From an uncultured Eubacteriales bacterium (GTDB lineage Bacteria; Bacillota_A; Clostridia; Peptostreptococcales; Anaerovoracaceae): a stretch of DNA of 5,516 bases. Every line of letters begins with the position of its first letter. Position 1 is the stretch's first letter. Position numbers and translations under genes: made by a program. The stretch is from the NCBI GenBank assembly GCA_902774195.1, contig CACYHM010000109.1, forward strand, positions 1 through 5,516, in the 5' to 3' direction. This document shows positions 1 to 4,368 of this stretch, piece after piece. The notes beneath the pieces were generated by a model. The model saw only the letters and a program-made list of their open reading frames with translations. It did not search any database and was not told where the DNA came from.

Positions 1-1024
1 CATCAGCGGAGGTGACTCCGTCGAGTGCTTCGAGAGCTCCCTTTACGGTTGCCTCACAGTGCGGGCACATCATTCCTTCGATCTTCATCGTTTTTTTCAT
101 CGTTTTTTCCTCGCTTTCGTTTGTACTTGTATCTTTTTCAGGCGCTTTTGCTGCGTATGCAGCGTCTGCCTGTTCCTGACTTTTTTCTTCTGCCGGACCT
201 GCGGACCTTCTCTCTCCTGCATCGAACAGGTTGAGCCTCAGTGCGTTGGTCACCACGCAGAAGCTCGAAAGGCTCATAGCGGCCGCCGCCAGCATAGGGT
301 TCAGGGTCCAGCCGAACACCGGGTAATACACGCCGGCTGCGACCGGTATGCATATCGCGTTGTAGAAGAATGCCCAGAAGAGGTTCTGATGTATGTTTCT
401 CAGCGTGCTGCGTCCGAGCCGGACCGCCTTTACCGCGTCTGCCAGTCTGCTGTTCACCAGGACCACATCGGCTGCATCGATCGCGACGTCTGTGCCGGCC
501 CCGATGGCTATCCCGACATTCGCCCTCGTAAGGGCGGGTGCATCGTTTATCCCGTCGCCGACCATCGCGGTGCGGCTCTGTTCCATGAGGCTTCTGACCG
601 CCTCCTCCTTGCCGTCCGGAAGGACTTCGGCCATCACCTCATCGACTCCTGTCTCGGCAGCGATCGCCTCGGCTGTCCTTTTTCTGTCGCCGGTCAGCAT
701 CACTGTCTTTATGCCCATCTCCCTGAACTGCTTTATGGCATCCACGCTGTCATCTCTCACCGAATCCGCAAGCGCGATCAGACCGAGGAGCCTGCCGCCC
801 TTTTCGAAGAGCACGGATGTCTTGCCGGCGTTCGCGAACTCGGCGGTCTCCCTGAGCAGACGATCGACATCAGCTTCTTTGACACCGTTTTCAATCATGA
901 ATCCTGCGTTGCCTCCGGCTATGCCCACGGCCCTGGAACCGTCCCATGTGAAGGCCTTCACTCCGCCTCCCGGCACCTCGGCATAGTCGCTTATCCTCAG
1001 CGTTGTCCCTCCGATGTATTCAGA
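1..1024 (-). pseudogene. copA: CopA C-terminal part in shifted frame: ATP-binding domain, TM7-8 and a C-terminal HMA domain, cut by window edge
   Basis: I translated the minus strand downstream of the duplication and obtained 341 open codons to base 2. They continue CopA exactly where the upstream frame breaks. Visible motifs: a PGGGV nucleotide-binding loop; TGD at 694-686; GDGIND at 559-542, the Mg/hinge motif; TM7 with the FYN motif near 362; TM8 with MSLSS and NALRL (about 282-236). The YN and MxxSS residues are the known partners of CPC in the Cu(I) transmembrane sites of this family. A charged, low-complexity linker of about 50 residues follows. Then comes a second HMA domain (MKIEGMMCPHC, CxxC at 67-56), of which 29 residues lie in the window. 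In this frame a TGA lies just upstream (1048-1046) and the first ATG is at 898, so the part is not expressed as normal CopA. With one repeat copy removed, HPLA and PG are separated as in intact CopA proteins. An intact protein would be roughly 865 residues (inference). Confidence 0.88.
98..112 (-). promoter_or_regulatory. Candidate internal ribosome binding site and ATG ahead of the C-terminal HMA domain
   Basis: On the minus strand GAGG (112-109) lies 8 bases before an in-frame ATG (100-98), within the linker that joins CopA to its C-terminal HMA domain. A second in-frame ATG is at 88-86. Translation from the first would give a protein starting MKKTMKIEGMMCPHC, which resembles a free-standing CopZ-type copper chaperone. 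This could be a relic of a copA-copZ gene fusion or a working internal start. The spacing is good but the motif is short, so chance is possible. Confidence 0.4.
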
Positions 1025-2514
1025 AGCGTAGTCCCTCCGATGTATTCAGAGACAGCTTTCGCGAGAGGGTGCGTGGATCTCGACTCGACGGCGGCGGCCA
1101 CGGTGAGAAGCTCATCCTTTGACACTCCGCGGCATGTGAACACGTCCGTGACAACAGGGTCTCCGCCCGTGATGGTGCCCGTCTTGTCGAGCGCGACCGT
1201 CTCTACCCGCCCGGTCTCTTCGAGCGCGGCTGCTGTCTTGAACAGTATGCCGTTTCTCGCGCCGACACCGCTTCCGACCATGATCGCTACAGGAGTCGCA
1301 AGGCCGAGAGCGCACGGGCAGCTTATGACGAGTACGGATATGGCTCTGGCAAGGGCGAATCCAGCGTCTTTGCCCGCAAGGAGCCAGACGATGAGAGTCA
1401 CGAGAGCGATGCCCATGACCACGGGCACGAACACTCCGGACACCTTGTCGGCGATCCTCGCTATAGGGGCTTTCGTTGCCGCTGCATCGCTCACCATCCT
1501 TATTATCTGCGCGAAGGTCGTGTCCTCTCCGACTCTTGTCGCCCTGCAGCGTATGAAGCCGGACTGGTTGGCTGTCGCAGCGGACACGCTGTCTCCGGGC
1601 CCCTTGTCGACCGGAACTGATTCACCGGTCAGAGCGGCTTCGTTCACCGCCGAATCGCCTTCGATGATGACGCCGTCGACAGGGATGTTCTCACCCGGAC
1701 GCACCAGGAATATATCTCCGGCCGCAAGCTGCGAGACGGGTATCTCCGTTTCGACTCCGCCTCTTTCAACGACAGCCGTCTGAGGAGCAAGCTTCATCAG
1801 GCTCTTCAGAGCGTCTGTGGTTTTTCCCTTCGACCTCGCCTCGAGCATCTTTCCGACGGTTATGAGGGTAAGTATCATGGCGGCGGATTCAAAATAGAGA
1901 TCGTGCATATACGCCATGACGGCCCCGCTGTCGCCGGCAAGCTGGGCGCCGGTCATCGCGAAGAGCACGTATACGCTCCAGCAGAATGATGCCGCGCTTC
2001 CCATGGCTACGAGGGTATCCATGTTAGGGGCGCCGTGCAGGAGTCCCCTGGATCCGCTGATGAAGAACTTCTGGTTGATGACCATGACTATTGCGGCAAG
2101 GATCATCTGCAGAAGGCCCATCGCGACGTGATTGTCCTCGAAGAATGAAGGGACAGGCCAGCCCCACATCATGTGGCCCATAGAAAAGTACATGAGCACC
2201 AGAAGAAATCCGAGCGACCACAGGAGGCGTTTTCTGAGGACAGGAGTCTCTCTGTCCTCGAGAGCGTCTTCGGCGGCTGTAAAACTGCTGCCCGGCTTCT
2301 CCCGCGCGCTGCCGTCAGACTTCAGCGCGGCGCCGTAGCCCGCATCTGTGACGGCGCGTATAACGTCTTTGGATGGAGCGCTTCCCTCTACCGTCATCGA
2401 ATTCGTAAGAAGGCTGACCGAGCACGATTCGACGCCCTCGACTTTTGAAACAGCCTTCTCGACCCGCGCCTGGCACGCGGCGCAGCTCATCCCGCTGACT
2501 GTGTATCTTTCCAT
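997..2514 (-). CDS. copA: Copper-exporting P1B-type ATPase CopA, N-terminal 505 residues (frameshifted)
   Basis: This is the 5' part of a Cu(I)-translocating P-type ATPase, a membrane pump that uses ATP to export cytosolic copper. Seen in order: an N-terminal heavy-metal-associated domain (residues 1-65, GMSCAAC, CxxC at 11-14); transmembrane segments at about 94-114, 128-151, 166-190, 206-222, 359-381 and 386-412; the actuator motif TGES at 296-299; the Cu-binding CPC at 399-401; the phosphorylation motif DKTGT at 443-447; and HPLA of the nucleotide-binding domain at 482-485. CPC marks a monovalent-copper (P1B-1) pump. The ATG at 2514 is chosen because GGAGGAG (2531-2525) lies 10 bases upstream and the HMA domain begins at once. 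The gene follows csoR by 19 bases, so the two are probably co-transcribed. After residue 488 the frame enters a 26-bp tandem duplication and ends at a TGA about 17 codons later, so this product would lack the rest of the ATP-binding domain and be inactive. Family identity is very secure; whether the break is biological is not. Confidence 0.93.
   Translation of the reverse strand: MERYTVSGMSCAACQARVEKAVSKVEGVESCSVSLLTNSMTVEGSAPSKDVIRAVTDAGYGAALKSDGSAREKPGSSFTAAEDALEDRETPVLRKRLLWSLGFLLVLMYFSMGHMMWGWPVPSFFEDNHVAMGLLQMILAAIVMVINQKFFISGSRGLLHGAPNMDTLVAMGSAASFCWSVYVLFAMTGAQLAGDSGAVMAYMHDLYFESAAMILTLITVGKMLEARSKGKTTDALKSLMKLAPQTAVVERGGVETEIPVSQLAAGDIFLVRPGENIPVDGVIIEGDSAVNEAALTGESVPVDKGPGDSVSAATANQSGFIRCRATRVGEDTTFAQIIRMVSDAAATKAPIARIADKVSGVFVPVVMGIALVTLIVWLLAGKDAGFALARAISVLVISCPCALGLATPVAIMVGSGVGARNGILFKTAAALEETGRVETVALDKTGTITGGDPVVTDVFTCRGVSKDELLTVAAAVESRSTHPLAKAVSEYIGGTTLLNTSEGQR
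999..1050. repeat. 26-bp tandem duplication inside copA causing a frameshift
   Basis: Bases 999-1024 and 1025-1050 are the same 26-bp unit, differing only at the sixth base (T at 1004, A at 1030). The shared 20-bp core is at 1005-1024 and 1031-1050. Because 26 is not a multiple of three, the second copy moves translation into another frame: the upstream frame reads into a TGA at 999-997. Deleting either copy joins the two halves of CopA in one frame. It could be a real slippage or recombination mutation, or an assembly join between strain variants. Confidence 0.95.
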
Positions 2515-2533
2515 CGTCTGCGATCTCCTCCGC

Positions 2534-2896
2534 TTACTTCATCATCTTCTGAAGGGTGGCGACGAGCTCTTCTACGACCTCGTCGTTTCCGTCTTTTATG
2601 TCGTTCCTGACGCAGGTGCGAATATGGTTCGAAAGAAGCACCTTGCTGAAGCTGTTCAGCGCCGAGTTGACTGCCGACGTCTGAACCAGGATGTCCGGAC
2701 AGTATGCTCCGCGTTCGACCATCGCCCTGATGCCGCGCACCTGTCCCTCTATACGGCTCAGCCTGTTCATGAGGTCTTTGTATTCTTCGGGGCTGCGCTC
2801 CTTGCGCTTCTCGCTGCAGGCGCAGCATCCTTTTGCGTCTGCGCTGCTTTTGACGGCGTCTTTGCTTCCACTGGTCCTGTCTTTCATATCTGCCAT
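2534..2896 (-). CDS. csoR: CsoR-family copper-sensing transcriptional repressor
   Basis: A 120-residue all-helical cytoplasmic repressor of the CsoR/RcnR/FrmR (DUF156) family. The core motif RLSRIEGQVRGI (45-56) is the conserved first helix. The metal ligands are Cys66 (in AYCPDIL), His91 and Cys95 (in NHIRTC). Their spacing of 25 and 4 matches the Cys-His-Cys Cu(I) site of the founding CsoR, and the Tyr before the first Cys is also kept, so copper is a better fit than nickel (RcnR) or formaldehyde (FrmR). By family knowledge, apo-CsoR binds its operator and Cu(I) releases it. It is first in the operon with copA and probably controls its own promoter through the two inverted repeats at 2954-3004. 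The start at 2896 has AGAGG nine bases upstream; an alternative ATG three codons in (2887) lies in a repeated copy of the same 9 bases. Unusual: a hydrophilic N-terminal tail of about 38 residues with three cysteines (24, 25, 27, reading CCAC), longer than in minimal CsoR proteins. Confidence 0.93.
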   Translation of the reverse strand: MADMKDRTSGSKDAVKSSADAKGCCACSEKRKERSPEEYKDLMNRLSRIEGQVRGIRAMVERGAYCPDILVQTSAVNSALNSFSKVLLSNHIRTCVRNDIKDGNDEVVEELVATLQKMMK

Positions 2897-2947
2897 ATCT
2901 GCAAACCTCTGCTTAACTTTGCTCTGCTTATATCTGCTTATATCTGA
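2887..2947 (-). repeat. Repetitive csoR leader: short GCAGA-type repeats running into the start codon
   Basis: On the minus strand the leader holds TAAGCAGA three times (complement TCTGCTTA at 2908, 2923 and 2933). It also holds a perfect 9-bp tandem repeat GCAGATATG at 2902-2894 and 2893-2885. The latter contains both candidate csoR start codons (2896 and 2887). The ribosome binding site AGAGG lies inside one of these units. It probably arose by slippage; a regulatory role is not shown. Confidence 0.6.
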
Positions 2948-2953
2948 GACAAT

Positions 2954-2970
2954 ATACCCCCAAGGGGTAT
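2954..2970. promoter_or_regulatory. CsoR operator, downstream site
   Basis: Perfect 7-bp inverted repeat ATACCCC-CAA-GGGGTAT centred at 2962. Relative to the predicted csoR start near 2974 it covers about +5 to +21. Its centre is 32 bp from that of the upstream operator, about three helical turns, so two repressor tetramers could sit on the same DNA face. Confidence 0.72.
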
Positions 2971-2980
2971 CTTCAGACGT

Positions 2981-3009
2981 AATATATACCCCCGGAGGGT
3001 ATATGTCAA
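2981..3009 (-). promoter_or_regulatory. Sigma-A-type promoter of the csoR-copA operon
   Basis: On the minus strand a perfect -35 TTGACA (3009-3004) is followed after exactly 17 bases by the -10 TATATT (2986-2981, five of six matches). Transcription would start near 2974, giving a leader of about 78 bases before the csoR ATG. The spacer is almost wholly occupied by an inverted repeat (2984-3004), so a bound repressor would block RNA polymerase. Confidence 0.8.
2984..3004. promoter_or_regulatory. CsoR operator, promoter-spacer site
   Basis: Perfect 8-bp inverted repeat ATATACCC-N5-GGGTATAT with a C/G-run centre at 2994, the typical look of CsoR-family operators (AT-rich arms around C and G runs). 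It spans the spacer and touches both the -35 and -10 of the csoR promoter. The assignment to CsoR is inferred from motif type and from the adjacent csoR gene. Confidence 0.78.
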
Positions 3010-3019
3010 GATGCGGCCG

Positions 3020-3052
3020 GAAACTGTATTTTTATGTACAGTTTCTTTTTTT
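3020..3052 (+). terminator. Terminator-like hairpin with T7 tail in the divergent intergenic region
   Basis: A 9-bp stem GAAACTGTA (3020-3028) pairs with TACAGTTTC (3037-3045) around an 8-base loop, followed at once by seven T residues (3046-3052). This has the form of an intrinsic terminator for plus-strand transcription, though the stem is AT-rich and weak. No plus-strand gene lies upstream. It may insulate the dehydratase promoter from stray antisense transcription, or the inverted repeat may be a protein-binding site. Confidence 0.4.
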
Positions 3053-3054
3053 GA

Positions 3055-3084
3055 TTGAGAATATACTCCCCCGCATGATAAAAT
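3055..3084 (+). promoter_or_regulatory. Candidate promoter of the dehydratase operon
   Basis: TTGAGA (3055-3060, five of six -35 matches) is followed after 18 bases by TAAAAT (3079-3084, five of six -10 matches). A TG one base before it gives an extended -10. Transcription would start near 3091, leaving a leader of about 80 bases. The spacer begins with ATATACTCCCCC, which resembles one arm of the CsoR operators. A T-tract lies directly upstream of the -35. Confidence 0.6.
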
Positions 3085-3098
3085 ATTGCCAATAGTGT

Positions 3099-3142
3099 GA
3101 GTACCGGATTCCTCAGGTACTCGGCGGCCGGGAAGGCGGCCG
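3099..3142 (+). other. Two adjacent hairpins in the dehydratase operon leader
   Basis: GAGTACC (3099-3105) can pair with GGTACTC (3116-3122) around a 10-base loop. Next to it CGGCC (3125-3129) can pair with GGCCG (3138-3142). Both lie between the predicted start of transcription and the ribosome binding site. There is no T-tract after them, so they are not terminators. I do not recognise a known riboswitch or T-box motif. They may stabilise the message. Confidence 0.4.
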
Positions 3143-3157
3143 TGATTGAGAGGGAAG

Positions 3158-3162
3158 AGGAG
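3158..3162 (+). promoter_or_regulatory. Ribosome binding site deciding the start of the first dehydratase gene
   Basis: AGGAG lies nine bases before the ATG at 3172. The frame is also open further upstream to a GTG at 3097, but that start has no ribosome binding site, would fall only a few bases after the predicted start of transcription, and would add 25 residues encoded by the hairpin region. Confidence 0.75.
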
Positions 3163-3171
3163 AAAGTTTAT

Positions 3172-4368
3172 ATGAAAGACCTAAAGCACCTTATCTACTT
3201 TGAGGATCTGCTTCAGGAAGCGAACAACGAGCTGGTCGGCAAGGCCCAGAAAGAGGGCCTCAAGTGCATCGGCTACATGTGCGAAAACGTTCCTGAACCG
3301 CTCCTCAATCTTCCGGGCTGCTTCTCGTCGAGACTCCGTGCGCCGCGTACGGGATCGATCGATGTAGGCACCTACTACCTCACAAGCTTCCTCTGCGAAT
3401 ATTCCAGAGCGATCCTTGAGAGAGCCCTCGAAGGAGGGTTCAACTTCCTCGACGGAGTCGTCACGCCTGACGGCTGCACGATGCTCAACCGCTGCGTAGA
3501 GAACATGGACGTTCTCCAGGCGATGGGCAAGGACAAGAAGGGATTCTTCTTCGACTACATGGAGATCCCGATGAAGGCCGACTACAACGGTCTCGACCTT
3601 TATGTACTGCAGTGCCGGAACCACATCCTTAAGCCGCTTGCAGAGAACTACGGCATCGACACATCGGATGAAGCGATCCGCAAGGCTGTTGCAGACCACA
3701 ACAGGATCTGCGAGCTGCTGAGAGCGATCGGCGACTTCCGCAAGCTCGACGAACCTGTCATCACAGGCTACGAGTACAACGTGCTCTGCCTCGCGAGCTA
3801 TGTCGCTCCTAAGCATCTGATCATCGACAAACTCGAAGACACGCTCAAGGAACTCAAGAAGAGAAAACCGGACGAAAAGCAGTGGTTCAACGCCAGAGTA
3901 CTGGTCGTCGGCTCCGAGGTCGACGATACCGACTTCATCAAGATCATCGAGGACAGCGGCGCCTTCGTATGCGCCGACAGATTCTGCTACGGCTCGCTCC
4001 CTGGCAGAGATCCGATCGAGCTCAATGATGAAGAGGATGCCCTGACCCAGGTCTGCAGGCACTACATGTACAGATGCGAGTGCCCTCGCATGATGGATAC
4101 GCCGACCATGGACGGGCGCCGCGAGTATGTCGCCGAGCTCGCAAAAGAGTACAAGGCGGACGGCATCATCTATCAGCAGATGAAGTTCTGCGATCCGTGG
4201 GCATATGAGAGAATGCTCGGATCCCATATCCTCAGAGAGGAATACGGTTATCCTGTGCTCGCAGTCGACAGACCGTATGCTATCGGTACCTCCGGACAGA
4301 TGCGCACCCGTGTACAGGCGTTCATCGAGAGTATCGACATCAAGAAGATACAGAAGGGGGGCAAGTGA
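3172..4368 (+). CDS. 2-hydroxyacyl-CoA dehydratase family subunit (HgdB/FldC/BcrC-like fold)
   Basis: A 398-residue cytoplasmic subunit of the family that includes 2-hydroxyglutaryl-, phenyllactyl-, 2-hydroxyisocaproyl- and lactoyl-CoA dehydratases and class I benzoyl-CoA reductases. Members hold a [4Fe-4S] cluster bound by three cysteines and work as two-subunit enzymes driven by a one-electron, ATP-dependent activator. Seen here: GYMCENVPEPLLNLPG near the N-terminus (Cys37), the usual opening motif; PDGCTMLNRC (Cys102, Cys108); ECPR (Cys304); and the C-terminal signature ADGIIYQQMKFCDPW (Cys340), then a YPVLAVDRPY strand close to the usual VLxxE/D element. Cys37, Cys102 and Cys340 are my best guesses for cluster ligands. 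Length fits the family (about 370-480). There is no signal peptide or membrane segment. It overlaps the next gene by one base (TGATG), which points to coupled translation and a fixed ratio of subunits. The substrate cannot be told from sequence; benzoyl-CoA-reductase-like or another acyl-CoA chemistry is possible. Confidence 0.88.
   Translation: MKDLKHLIYFEDLLQEANNELVGKAQKEGLKCIGYMCENVPEPLLNLPGCFSSRLRAPRTGSIDVGTYYLTSFLCEYSRAILERALEGGFNFLDGVVTPDGCTMLNRCVENMDVLQAMGKDKKGFFFDYMEIPMKADYNGLDLYVLQCRNHILKPLAENYGIDTSDEAIRKAVADHNRICELLRAIGDFRKLDEPVITGYEYNVLCLASYVAPKHLIIDKLEDTLKELKKRKPDEKQWFNARVLVVGSEVDDTDFIKIIEDSGAFVCADRFCYGSLPGRDPIELNDEEDALTQVCRHYMYRCECPRMMDTPTMDGRREYVAELAKEYKADGIIYQQMKFCDPWAYERMLGSHILREEYGYPVLAVDRPYAIGTSGQMRTRVQAFIESIDIKKIQKGGK

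Noticed and set aside
89..108. Programmed frameshift on the A6 and A7 runs in the CopA linker
   Set aside because: In the reading frame used, the runs do not form a standard X-XXY-YYZ slippery heptamer, and I see no clear downstream structure.
59..1783. Long plus-strand open frame of 574 codons
   Set aside because: It is antisense to copA, has no family motif, a poor start context and low-complexity Ser/Thr/Arg-rich runs; the minus strand carries all the CopA motifs.
3023..3042. LexA/SOS box, CTG...CAG palindrome
   Set aside because: The gap between CTG and CAG is 12 bases rather than the 10 of the E. coli box, and Firmicutes use a different GAAC/GTTC box.
2348..3095. Overlapping plus-strand open frames across csoR and the intergenic region
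   Set aside because: They run opposite to csoR, whose metal-site motifs are clear, and pass through the promoter and operators; no ribosome binding site or known domain.
3097..3171. 25-residue N-terminal extension of the first dehydratase gene from a GTG
   Set aside because: There is no ribosome binding site, the start is almost at the predicted transcription start, and the ATG at 3172 has AGGAG at ideal distance.
3091..3171. T-box or known riboswitch in the dehydratase leader
   Set aside because: No T-box consensus or other recognisable conserved core is present, and there is no terminator between the stems and the gene.
3181..4227. Minus-strand open frame of 348 codons
   Set aside because: It is fully antisense to the first dehydratase subunit, is rich in repeated Val/Leu/Glu/Asp runs typical of a shadow of GC-rich codons, and has no recognisable domain.
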